NCBI GenBank assembly: GCA_029216955.1
Contig: JANAVB010044017.1
Span: forward strand, 4,610,234-4,674,233
Length of the DNA: 64,000 nt
DNA from: Iris pallida
Lineage: Eukaryota; Streptophyta; Magnoliopsida; Asparagales; Iridaceae
Direction: 5' to 3'
Every line of letters starts with the position of its first letter. Position 1 is the stretch's first letter. The translations under genes and the position numbers were made by a program. Positions 45,769-56,006 of the stretch are shown here, piece by piece. The notes beneath the pieces were generated by a model, which was given only the letters and a program-made list of their open reading frames with translations, was not told the DNA's origin and searched no databases.

Positions 45769-46802
45769 TGTAGAGCCTAAAAATTAAGATGCGCCACCCA
45801 TTAAAGTGTTTGACCATCAGATGGCACCAAAATATTGTATTGTGCCAAACAAACAAGTTGCACAGCATCAGGCTGCGCCAGCGTCAGGTTGCGCAGAAGC
45901 CAGGTTGTGCGAGAGCTACGTGGCGCACTTCCTCGAGAAGCTGTAACGGCATCATCATTATCTGATAACTGACAGCACGGAGATTAAGGAAAATCCATTC
46001 AAATCCCGCACAACGCGACGCTCGAGAAGATTTTGTCAGCATATAATTAATGCTGACAGCTGGTTCGTATAAGTCACTGTATGGCGCGCAGATTAATCAG
46101 TACAGAAAGCCTAGTCAAAGGTGCCAGTCGTAGAGTTGTGCATATGCGCAGCCTGACAAATTGGCGCTACTTGATCAACACTTATTTTTAAACAGGGTGG
46201 CGTGGCGCTCAAGCCATCAACTTCGCAGAGCGTGCCCACTACACTGCCCACGACCACGCGCATCTCAATCAAACGATGCCACACGTCTACAGCAGTTGGT
46301 GCAAACCGCTCGTGTAGGTTGTTACGTTGCGCCCATGCACAACCTGATGAAGCACGTACAAGGTGATCAAATGGTGTTCAGGACAGAATGACATGGCGCG
46401 CAAGCCACTAATTTTGTAAAACGTGCCTACTATACTACTCACGACCACGTACATCTCAATCAAACGATGTCACACATCCACAGCAGTTAGTGCAACCGTT
46501 TGTGCAAGTGAAGAGGAGGCGCGCAACCTGAAGCACGCGCAATTCAGAATAACTGCTAAACAGTTATTTCAAGAACTCTATAAATAGAGTTTCAAATCAA
46601 TCTCAAAGCATCAAGAGTGATCATAATCTCCTGCTAAAGTGCTGTTGCATTCTCCATAGGCTCGTGTGTTCGATATCATATCGTCCAAGGGATAAAGTGA
46701 TCATCTTCTGATCAGATTCCTATAGTTGTACTTCTTCAGAAATCAATTGTACTCCTGTAGACTTTTCTTAGTTTGTAATAAAACTTTTGTTCTTTGCAAA
46801 CA
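45769..46802 (+). repeat. 3' LTR of the Tat element
   Basis: Starts TGTAGAGCC, ends GCAAACA, followed by GGTAC. It is the more complete copy, keeping about 95 bp lost from the 5' LTR. TATA box CTATAAATAG at 46578-46587. Confidence 0.9.
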
Positions 46803-46807
46803 GGTAC
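46803..46807. repeat. Target site duplication of the Tat element, right copy
   Basis: GGTAC, identical to 1416-1420. Confidence 0.9.
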
Positions 46808-46874
46808 CGCGAGCTCTAACCAAGAATTGGAACCCAAAGGCCACCGCGATCATAGAATAAAACGACCTCACGAC
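46808..46874 (+). pseudogene. Sirevirus gag, middle fragment
   Basis: A short stretch (RALTKNWNPKATAI near its start) that continues gag after the Tat insertion. It is then interrupted by the hAT-type MITE. Confidence 0.65.
46867..46874. repeat. 8-bp target site duplication of the hAT-type MITE, left copy
   Basis: CTCACGAC, repeated at 47580-47587. Confidence 0.85.
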
Positions 46875-47579
46875 TAGGACTGTGCACAATTAAGTCAAAC
46901 CGACCAAATCGAACCAAACCGAACTGATGGTTCGGTCAGTTTGGTTCGGCTACAAACTTTTTTAAATTGACCGGTTCGGTTTGGTTCACGATTTGGTTAT
47001 GCCGACAACCATTTCAAACTGAACCGAATCAAACCCTATGTGGACGTTAAATAATAGGGTTGGGTTACTAATTTACTTGGGTATTTGATCGGTTTGGTTC
47101 ATTCAACAACAGACATCACACTTTGAAAGAGCCTCTTTCTCTCAAAGAGGAGTGGCGACTCCAATTTTTCTATTACAAATTATTGTGAAATGTTGCAAAG
47201 TGCAAGCTAAAACTGAAGCTGTCGTTTGTTGAATGCACATTTTCATGTTCCATCACCGATGTGCTATTGTTGGTTGAATGCATATGAAATTTGTTTCATG
47301 TCATTGATTGACACTTATTCTATTTTTTTCCTTGTGATGAATGAAGTTTCACACAACAAAATAAGCATCAGTATCCAAAAAAGTGATGACAGTCTATTTT
47401 TTCTATGATCAAAATCGACCAAGTCGAATCGATCCAAACCGAACCGAGTCGGTTGGTTTCCAAACTGAACCGATAAGTTGGTTGATTTGGTTCGATTTTG
47501 CTTATTTTCAAACCGATTAACTTCGGTTTGACTCCAGTTATGACCAAATAGGTCGACCATCGACCGATGCACACCCCTA
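46875..47579. mobile_element. hAT-type MITE
   Basis: A 705-bp insertion with 8-bp TSD CTCACGAC and short inverted ends TAGGACTGTGCAC and, reversed, TAGGGGTGTGCAT, both hAT features. Subterminal sequences are rich in GAACCAAACCGAAC-type motifs in both orientations (about 46900-47100 and 47410-47540), as in many plant hAT MITEs. There is no transposase, so it depends on an active element elsewhere. Confidence 0.85.
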
Positions 47580-47587
47580 CTCACGAC

Positions 47588-48448
47588 AATGACATTGGAA
47601 ACACTTATGGGCAAGCTCATGACCCATGAGATGGATTTACAAGACTTTGAAGAGGCAACCCCCAAAGAAAAATCTATCGCCTTCAAAGCCCAATCCAAAA
47701 GAGCCTCTTGCAATGATACTGATGAAGAGGATTTTGATGGTGCTAAACAGGCCCAAATGGTCAAAAACTTCATAATTTTTTTTTAAGGTTTGAGCGATCA
47801 AGCCAAAAGAAGAAGGATATCCATGTAAGCAACAAAAAAGATACTATTTGCTTTGGATGCAAAAAGTCAGGACACATAAAGAAGGACTGTCTACTAACGA
47901 AGAAAAACAGTCCATATGATCGACCAAGATCGAGCAGAAAAGCAACAAGTGGTCGAAAGTATGCAAACACCAGTATCTAGCACAAAAGTGAGGCCAGTGA
48001 ATCAGAAGAGGAGGACAGACCCAACAACAGTGCAAATATTTGCATGATAGATTACGATAAGGTATCAGAAAACCCTTTTTACGATAATTTTACATTTGAC
48101 CAGTTAGAAAATGTCTTTAGTGAATTACTTTAAGAGCAAAGAAATGTGTTGGATAAGTGTAAACAGTCTCGCAAGGAGATTAAGGCATACACAACTGAAG
48201 TAGCTAGAATGTCTAATCTTCTTGAAGATATCAAAGAGACGTCTATTACCAGTAACACGGAGGAGATAGCTAAAATTAGACTAGACTATCATGAGGCTAT
48301 CCTCACTATAGAACAGAAAGAAAGAGACTATGTCAAAGTGCAAGAACTATATGACATAGAGAATAAGAGACACCTAATCACTGCACAGATACTCACGTAT
48401 ATGACTGCTAAATTCGAAGAGTCTTTTACAATCTCTAAAAAGTTATAA
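47588..48448 (+). pseudogene. Sirevirus gag, C-terminal half: knuckle and coiled coil
   Basis: Begins MTLETLMGKLMTHEMDLQDF, a conserved Sirevirus gag block. A frameshift near 47786 leads to the knuckle CFGCKKSGHIKKDC at 47849-47890. An acidic linker (ASESEEEDR) and a heptad-rich coiled coil (about 48146-48448, LLEDIKET ... EEIAKIRLDYHEAIL) follow; the long coiled coil is characteristic of Sireviruses, where gag binds dynein light chain. Stops lie near 47982 and 48132. Confidence 0.8.
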
Positions 48449-48826
48449 ATCAAATTAGGCAATCCGGTCACCCATGTTACACAACCTAAGGTTAGTCCTA
48501 ATACTATGCATGTACCACAAAGGACTAAACCAAAGAAAGCACATAAGGAACACGTTTCTCATAACCATGCTTTCACATATAAGTTTCCAAAAAAGACACA
48601 AAATAAGCATTTCAAAACAGGAACAAAGAACACTATTTCAAAAATCACATGCACATACTATGGTGTAAACGGGCACATATTACAATATTGTAGAGCTAAA
48701 AAGTTAGTTGATACAAATGTACTTACTTGGATTCCTAAAATTAATCATGCTGGACCCTTGAAGAAATGGGTACCAAAGGTTACATCTACTCGTTTTGTAG
48801 GAAGACCTTCAACCTTCTCATGCTAA
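48449..48826 (+). pseudogene. Sirevirus gag-protease linker with second knuckle remnant
   Basis: A basic Lys-rich linker with CTYYGVNGHILQYC near 48649, a second knuckle whose second Cys is Tyr, followed by WIPKINHAGPLKKWVPKV, the typical sequence before the protease. Confidence 0.7.
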
Positions 48827-48829
48827 AAG

Positions 48830-49200
48830 TAAGTGGATCCTCGATGGACGATGTTCATGGCACATGACAAGTGATGCATCCTTATTCACTACGCTATCGA
48901 TGAAGATGGAAGGGTATGTTTCCTTTAGTAATAATCTTTGAGGTAATATTATAGGAATTGGTACTGTTGGTACATCTTCCTACCTAGAAATAAAAGACGT
49001 TTGTCTAGTCCCATAATTAAAACATAACCTGTTGAGCATTATTCATTTGGCAGATAACGGTTATGGTATCAATTTTGTGAAAACAAATGTTCTATATATG
49101 AAATGTCTACTGGTAATCCCGTATTTGAAGGGATTAGGGAAGACAGTATATATGTTTTCCTTTTAGAACATACTCATAGTGCAGGTAAGTACCTAGTAGT
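48830..49200 (+). pseudogene. Sirevirus protease and pre-integrase region
   Basis: WILDGRCSWHMTSDASLF is the copia protease active site (WILDSGCS in relatives); the Asp stays but the following Ser-Gly is Gly-Arg. The downstream part (NLLSIIHLADNGYGINFV) belongs to the gag-pre-integrase domain and is frameshifted. Confidence 0.75.
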
Positions 49201-50178
49201 GAATCAAGATGAAAGCTGGCTATAGAACACGAGGCTAGGACTTGTTAACATGGATACTATCTCACGGCTATCAACTAAAAAGCTGGTAAAAGGACTCCCG
49301 AAATTTTCTTCAAGAGAGATGTGGTATGTAGATTGTGAAAAGAATAAAGCAACTAGGTCATCATTTTAATCCATCAATGTTGTAAGCACTTCTAGACCCT
49401 TGCAATTGATTCATATAGATTTGGTTGCTCCTAGTAGAATTGCTAGTCTTAGCAGTAAGCTCTACGCTTTTATTATAGTTGATGATTTCTCTCGATTTAC
49501 ATGAGTTTAGTTTTTATCTAATAAAAGCGATGACATTTTTGAATTTCAAGTATTATGTAAAAATGTACAAAATGAAAAGGCTTCATGATTACTCGAATCC
49601 GAAGTGATTATGACGACAAATTCAAAATTACTAATTTTAAAAAGTTTTGTTATGATAATGGATATTACCATGAATTTTTTTGTCGTAGAACTCCTCAACA
49701 AAATGGTGTTGTGGAGCGAAAGAATAGAACTCTTAATGATATGGATAGAGTCATACTTAATCAGCATAATCTTTCTAAATATTTTTGGGCAAAAGCTGTA
49801 AGTACAGCCTGTCATATTTTGAATAGAGTTTTAATTCGACCTATATCGAAGGAAACCCCCTATGAATTATGGTTTGGAAGGATTCCAAATATTTCTTATT
49901 TTAAAGTTTTTGGTTGTCGTTGCTTTATCATGAACTTGGGTAAGTTCGACTCGAAGGAAGATGAAGGAATATTCCTCTGGTATGCTTCCAAGTGTAAGGG
50001 ATATAGGATTTTAAATAAAAGATCAATGATTGTTGAAGAAACTATTAATGTTTCCTTTGATGAGCTCAACAGTCAAAAATTTAGCGACAATGATGACGAG
50101 GATGTAAAAACCAATCCAAGGCACATGAAGATGCTGCTACAAATGATAACTATCTGGAGAGTCTGCCTAACAAGATGA
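49201..50178 (+). pseudogene. Sirevirus integrase
   Basis: Zinc region remnant (NMDTISRLSTKKLVKGLPKF). Core residues: Asp in LQLIHIDLVAP (about 49410), Asp in TRIRSDYDDKF (about 49600), Glu in QQNGVVERKNRTL (about 49720). The C-terminal part with YELWFGRIPNISYFKVFGCR is well kept over 49585-50100. Stops near 49367 and a frameshift before 49585 break it. Confidence 0.83.
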
Positions 50179-51290
50179 AATTCATGCCAGACCATCCAGA
50201 GACACTTGTTATAAGTGATGTATCCAAGAGAGTAGGTATGCGTTCTACTAGAGACATAGCAGTATATATAGCTTTCAATTCTCAAGTAGAACCTAAGTCA
50301 GTAGCAAATACTTTTCTGGATGAATTTTGGATTGATGCCATGCAAGAGAAACTTAATCAATTTAAGAGAAACCAAGTTTGGAAACTTGTTCCTAATTCCA
50401 TTGGTCAATGGATAATTGGTATGAAATGGGTGTTCCAGAATAAACTAAATGAGGATGGACATGTTCTACACAATAAAGCATATCCAGTAGCACAAGGTTA
50501 TAATCAAGAAGAAGGAATTGATTATGAAAAGACATATGCTCCTGTTGCTAGACTAGAATCTATTTGTATGTTTTGTACATTCACATGTTTTCATAATTTC
50601 AAACTTTTTCAAATGTTAAGAGTGAAATAGTTTTATAAAAGAAGAGGTTTTTGTGATATAACCCCCTAGTTTTGTGGATTTTCAAAAATCTAATCACGTT
50701 TTCAAGTTAAGAAAGGCACTTTGTGGACTCAAACAAGCATCGCGTGCTTGGTGTGAATGCCTAAATACATTCCTACTTGAAAATAGTTTTTCAAAAAGAA
50801 GGATTGATACAACTTTGTTTATCAAAACTTCAGATGATAGTATTTTACTTGTACAAATATACGTTGATAACATAATATTCGGTTCTACTAACGAAAACTC
50901 TGTCAAAATTTTGCTAAGTGTATGCAAAGTGAGTTTGAGATGAGTATGATAGGAGAACTCAACTACTTTCGAAGGACTTCAGATCAAACAAGACTCGTAG
51001 GGAACCATCATCAATCAAGCCAAGTACACGAAGGACTTACTAAAAAAAGGTTTGACTTTGACAACGCAAAGCCTATCGGCACGCGAATGACTACATCAAC
51101 TCGACTTGACCTTGATGAAAGGGGAAAACCAGTCGACCAACGTAAGTATCGAGGTATGATTATTAGTTTACCATATTTAATTATTAGTCACCCCGATATT
51201 ATATTTAGTGTTTGCATCTTTGCACGATATCAAGCTAACCCTAATGAACCACACTTATGTGCCGTTAAGAATATCGTTCGAATCCTTAAA
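50179..51290 (+). pseudogene. Sirevirus reverse transcriptase
   Basis: Begins with DEFWIDAMQEKLNQFKRNQV and WKLVPNS, then GMKWVFQNKLNEDGHVLHNK, QEEGIDYEKTYAPVARLESI, LRKALCGLKQASRAWCECLN and the catalytic motif YVDNIIFGSTNE (about 50859-50894). The catalytic pair is DN in place of DD. Frameshifts near 50600-50670 and 50940 separate the blocks, and a stretch around 50600 appears shortened. Confidence 0.85.
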
Positions 51291-51800
51291 AGAACTTCTA
51301 CTGTCGTCTTATGGTATCCCAAAACCACATCGTTTGACTTAATCGGTTACTTATATGCTGATTTTGCTGGATGCAAAGTAGACTGTAAAAGTACCAGCGG
51401 TACATGTCATTTTCTAGGTAATACTTTAGTCTCTTGGTTTAGCAAGAAATAAAATTTTGTAACATTATACACAACTAAGGCTGAGTATATCGCCGCAGGA
51501 CGTTATTGTGCTCAAATTTTATGGATAAAATAAACATTAGGAAACTATAATCTGCACTACACTAAGATTCCTATTTAATGTGATAACACTAGCACTATTA
51601 ATCTGACTAAGAACCTGATATGTCACTCACGTAATAAGCACATAGAAATACGTCACCATTTTTTACGTGATCACTAACAACACGGGGATACTTGTTTAGA
51701 GTTTATTGATACATATCATCAACAGGCAGATATATTCACAAAACTACTAGCCTAAGATCGTTTTAACTATTTGCGTCGCGAGCTAGGCATACTTGAATTT
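51291..51800 (+). pseudogene. Sirevirus RNase H
   Basis: Copia RNase H: LIGYLYADFAGCKVDCKSTS (first Asp), TTKAEYIAAGRYCAQILWIK (Glu), CDNTSTINLTKNLI (Asp), HQQADIFTKLL. Four or more in-frame stops (for example near 51450, 51530 and 51676). Confidence 0.8.
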
Positions 51801-52349
51801 TCGGAGTCATAATATGTTATGATTAATAAAAATACTTAAAAACTTAAAATTCAACAATTTATTAATCAAAGTTATTATGGGTACAAGCCGAAAGGGTCCT
51901 TCTATCAACAAGGTGTAAAAGTCTAACCGATACGGTACCAAGTGTCTTCGAACTACCGCTAGCTGGGATCCGGCCCCTACAGCTAACACAAAGTAGTGGA
52001 TATTAATTAATCAATGAATTCCAAGTTTCTAGGTCATTTTTATCATTCATTACTCAAATATGAACTAAAATTCAAGTGGCCGAGTTCGGACTGAACTCAA
52101 ACCATGTTCGGGCCAAACTCTGTGGGGCCTTTTTATATATCTGTAATTCGAAACAGCAGCCCCCCTTTCCTTCATCTTCCTCCCCAAAACAGCCAACCAA
52201 GCCTTCCAAACCCTAACTTTCAAAAATCCTAGATCCTAGAAACCTACATCTAAGGTCTTCCAATCCAAAATTTCTTGGATCTAAGGCGTTCTGAAGGCAC
52301 TCTTCCATCCTTGATCATTTTCGAGATATAATTCTCTCTCAATTTCATA
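51801..52349 (+). other. Spacer between Sirevirus RNase H and env-like ORF
   Basis: AT-rich sequence with no gene. Pyrimidine-rich parts near 52150-52250 just before the next ATG could belong to a splice acceptor for a subgenomic mRNA, as proposed for env-like ORFs, but I cannot show this. Confidence 0.4.
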
Positions 52350-53584
52350 ATGCCACCTAGAGTGTTTAAGAGAAAGAAGAGTAGGGATGCTGCCTCATCT
52401 TCTATATCTGAGTATGAACCAGTTAATCTCTTCAGTCCCTTTCATCCTGATGACGATGAGGATTATGATCCGACACTTTTTGTTTCACTAGAGAGATCTA
52501 CCAATTGGTTTGATCATTTTCATTTTTGGAAAATCTATCCGGGTAAAATGCTTATTTTACCAATTTTTCAGAATATTAGACCACCTTTGAAAATTTAGAA
52601 CTTCGTGAATTTTAGAAGTTTCAAATCCTATTCACGAAAATTTAGTTAGTATGTTTTAATACGACCTACAAAAATCCGACGCCTATATCCATTCATCGGT
52701 CAGTGGGATGGAATTTGAATTCAATTTTGTCGACTTAAGAAAATATTTTATAATGCCAAACAATGGTGACGCTCTTGTTGACATTAAGAAAGTTCAATTT
52801 CTTGACGATATGACTCTTGAATCCTTCAAAGTCGTGTTGTGTCATCATGATCTGGTTCCTCAAAAACGGTTGTATGCACGCAACTTAAACCAACATTTCT
52901 ATGAGTTACATTGTATCATTATTTCATCTCTTTCACCAAAGATGGGATCTACTGATGAGATCACGTATTAGGAACTATCTGAAATGTACCACATTTTCTT
53001 TAGGATTTCTTTTTCCTTTCCCTATACCATGTTGGCTCTCATGATCAACTGTTGGAGGGCAGGCCGTAACCTCCATTATCATATGCATCTAAAGGCAATT
53101 TTCTTGAAATTTGCAATTTCTTTAGAGTCTTGTCCAATCGCTAGAACGCCATCAGAGCTACTTAGGTCTAGGAAATTCGGACATCCTCCTGGTGATGCTC
53201 CACCTCCTCCAGCTCAACTTCCCAGTAGATGCTCCAACTGATCCATCCCCTGCAGCCCTAGGTCATACTATTGACGAGTTGTATCAGCGGTTCGATGCTT
53301 TTGTCACACTTCAGGGACAGCAGTGTCAGGCCGATCTGACTCGTTATAGTGACACTGAGTTTCCTTACATTTCTCAGGTTTAGGTCTTGAGAAATGCTAT
53401 GGTAGACATTCAGTGGACGATGGCTCATCATCCTACTGCATCGATGACAATCATTCGTCACCCTGCCTTTGACGGACCGAGACTTGAGGATGATCCGACA
53501 TTTGTCTACTTTAACACGGCCGGTGACCGCTTATTTTGATCTGACCCAGCCGCCTACTGATGTCGCTAGTGGTGCGGATAGTTG
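52350..53584 (+). pseudogene. Sirevirus env-like (third) ORF, broken
   Basis: Starts at ATG with a basic N-terminus MPPRVFKRKKSRDAASSSIS and an acidic patch (HPDDDEDYDP). Later blocks FEFNFVDLRKYFIMPNNGD and YHIFFRISFSFPYTMLALMI resemble the domain found in the extra ORF of Sirevirus/SIRE elements (also annotated as a putative plant transposon protein). A Pro-rich part follows near 53190-53240. At least three stops and two frame changes. Its function in the family is unsettled; an envelope role is only a suggestion in the literature, and I see no clear signal peptide. Confidence 0.6.
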
Positions 53585-53986
53585 ATTTGATATTTTGGAC
53601 TTAGTATTTTGTGGATCTGTCTGATGATGATGATTTGATCTGCAGCAGCACATTTTATTTTATGTATTTTGGACTTTCTTAGTTGTAGTGACACTTTCAT
53701 CTTTTATGTGAGTTGTATATATATTACTGCTACTACTGATATTCTAATTTCATACTACTTGAGTTGTTGACTTATCATTTCATATCATATTTGGTATCAC
53801 TCAATCTTTCTTTGTTGTTGCTTGGCTCATAAATTACGTGGGAGCCATATTTTGAATACATGACAAAAGGGAGAATGAGCATACCAAAATCAAATTTTCA
53901 CAATTTTAAGATTTCGGACAAGTCAGGTATAATTTCAAAGTTTCAATATAATTTTTTGGTATAGACTCAAAGTTTATCGATTATCA

Positions 53987-53999
53987 AAATGGGAGAGAT
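53987..53999 (+). promoter_or_regulatory. Polypurine tract of the Sirevirus
   Basis: AAAATGGGAGAGAT directly before the LTR start TGTTGGCCC; typical for Sireviruses. Confidence 0.8.
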
Positions 54000-54797
54000 T
54001 GTTGGCCCACTGGTTATGATCATATACCTGATTTTGATAATCAACATCAACTGTGGCCGATACGCAAAATATATATACAGCTATAGGTTTTAAGTCAGAA
54101 TATCTACACCTACAACTGCTACAAGCTACAAACGTCTTGTCCTTATCAAGAACCAAAAGCAATGGAATCAGATCAAGACTTTTACATATTTCTTCTATTT
54201 TTATCTTTATATGAGTCTAGGAAAAATATGTAAGATTGATCAGGATCGGTACTAACTTAACGATTCTCAGTCCACAAAAATATAACTAAACCTATCAACA
54301 AATTTCTATCCAAATGTCTACAACCAAAAATAGCCCCAAATCCAACAAATTTGCACAAACAGTTCTGTTAGAACTCTGGTAAAACTCGGCCAGAACTCGG
54401 CCCGAGTTCGGTCAGAGTAGTTTCGACCACTTTTCGAATCTCCTGAATATCTGTATCAAACGTTCGAATGCGAGAATTTTGCATACGAACTCTGCCCGAA
54501 TTCAATTCATAAAAACACTATAAATAGAGAGGAAGTTTCACTTTTCCAAATCATTCAATCTCATTTCTTCTCTATTTCTTTAAAGTGTTTTTATGAGCTA
54601 CACTTTCAAATCTAGTATATACTACTCTTAGTCAAGCTAGTACAGTTTCAGTTCAATCTAGAGTTTGGTTTTGAAGAGTTGTATCAGAGGCTATTTCAGA
54701 AAATGTTCCAGTTTTCAATCGCTTTCTGAAGTCGGTCGTGCACTCGTCGCCAAGCAGGATATTATTGAAGTCGATCATGCACTTGTCCCCTAGTACG
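54000..54797 (+). repeat. Sirevirus 3' LTR, right end missing
   Basis: Begins TGTTGGCCCACTGG. From 54402 it aligns with 169-600 of the 5' copy and stops matching at about 54797. The missing part equals about 240 bp of the 5' LTR. Confidence 0.8.
54518..54526 (+). promoter_or_regulatory. TATA box in the Sirevirus 3' LTR
   Basis: CTATAAATA within ACACTATAAATAGAGAGG. The 5' copy has decayed at this place. Confidence 0.6.
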
Positions 54798-56006
54798 GTT
54801 GACGTCGAATTAATATGAGACTTGTATAACTATTTTTTATGAATAAAATCGACTAAATACTATTATAAATTATTTATAAATATTTTTCTAGAAATAAATA
54901 ACATAACTTTCTGTTATAAAAATATTACTTTATCGGGAGATTTAATGCTATATATGCTAGATTGAGTCGAGTAGTTAATGTGACTAGTATAGTGTATATA
55001 TACATTATTTAGTCTATATATGGTAAGTCCATGTATGGTATGACACAAGTATGCCATTAATAGTAGATTATTATGATAGGTGTACGTGACGGAGTGAGCG
55101 AGGATCTTGGAGTCGGATCATGATATTCACAATATTTGGAGGATGCAAGCAAGTGTACCATACCAATGTTACTGTTTACTGCCTTTTTCTTTTATTGTTG
55201 CATTTATTTCTTGATCATTATTGTTAGGACATAGGTTGGTTGGTATTTAACGTCTGAATCGTATTCGGGTGCCGATGTTATTATAATGACGTTGTATATC
55301 TATACTGTCATATCATGCTATTTTTCTAATTTGGCCTCGTTTTTATACTTGGAACTCGGTTATTTTATTCAAATTTGCCTTTTATCTCTGTAGCAGAGCT
55401 CTAGTGTTTATTATCTAATTTGCCCTTGGTCTCACGACACGGTGCCTTGGGTGTTTGCCTGCTGAGGAGCTTGTGAGCCTCAATGGCGTGAAGCCTGATA
55501 TCCAGAACGTGTTCTCACATGCATATCACTTAGACTGTTTATAGTAGTTATCCTTTAGTCCAAATTTTTCTTTATTGTTACATTGGCATATTTTTCTGTA
55601 TCTTGCTATTTTCCTTGAGGACCTGATGATCCCTCCAAGTAGTTGGTTGTGCATTGATAGTCTATTGATCATAGTGGTATTGCTATATCCGATTCAGATA
55701 TTTTATTGTGCTTTTATATTTTATCCATTATTTATATTATGTTCTTTAGTCTTGTTTTATAGACCTATATTGTTCTTCGGGTCTAATCGAACATATATGT
55801 TATTGGCTACAGACCATGGCACATATAGTTCATTCTTGACATTATTTATTATATGGATTGAGATAGATAACTGTTAGTTCATTGATAGATAGATTTAGAA
55901 AACAAGACAACTTATACGTATTAGAGTAGGACCGGAGTCCACTTGATACGTAGCTGACATGTATACGCATTCCTAGTCCAACGTATATTGGGACTGGGAC
56001 GTTACA
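54798..56006 (+). mobile_element. Truncated gypsy (Tekay-like) LTR
   Basis: The right end GGGACTGGGACGTTACA matches the terminus of the LARD-like element's LTR read in element sense (GGGACTGGGGCATTACA). The left end replaces the last part of the Sirevirus LTR. No PBS follows and no TSD is found, so it is a truncated or solo LTR in plus orientation. No gene. Confidence 0.5.

Larger units (their letters stand above)
1421..46802 (+). mobile_element. Ogre/Tat-type Ty3/gypsy element, second layer
   Basis: Bounded by two LTRs and the GGTAC duplication. Order: LTR, tRNA-Arg-like PBS, an ORF upstream of gag, gag, protease, RT, RNase H, a second RNase H (aRNH), integrase, a 3' region with antisense ORFs, polypurine tract, LTR. 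The upstream ORF and the dual RNase H identify the Tat/Ogre branch. The span is 45,382 bp; subtracting three inserted elements and one TSD copy each leaves 13,967 bp, normal for this lineage. All coding parts carry stops or frameshifts. Confidence 0.88.
169..54797 (+). mobile_element. Sirevirus-like Ty1/copia element, outermost layer of the nest
   Basis: Order seen: LTR remnant, TGGTATCAGAG primer binding site, gag, protease, integrase, reverse transcriptase, RNase H, an env-like ORF, polypurine tract, LTR. The integrase-before-RT order defines copia. The gag with a knuckle plus long coiled coil, and the extra ORF after RNase H, are Sirevirus (SIRE/Maximus) traits. After removing the nested Tat and hAT elements about 8.5 kb remain, close to Sirevirus size once the missing LTR parts are allowed for. 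Both LTRs are damaged: the 5' one by a gypsy LTR, the 3' one by truncation near 54797. Many stops and frameshifts make it non-autonomous. Confidence 0.85.

Noticed and set aside
47226..47408. Possible transposase remnant in the hAT-type MITE
   Set aside because: The frame has no hAT dimerisation or zinc-finger motif; the element is only 705 bp.
55575..55877. Plus-strand 100-codon hydrophobic frame in the truncated LTR
   Set aside because: T-rich sequence gives Leu/Ile/Phe codons by composition; it lies inside an LTR and has no family.
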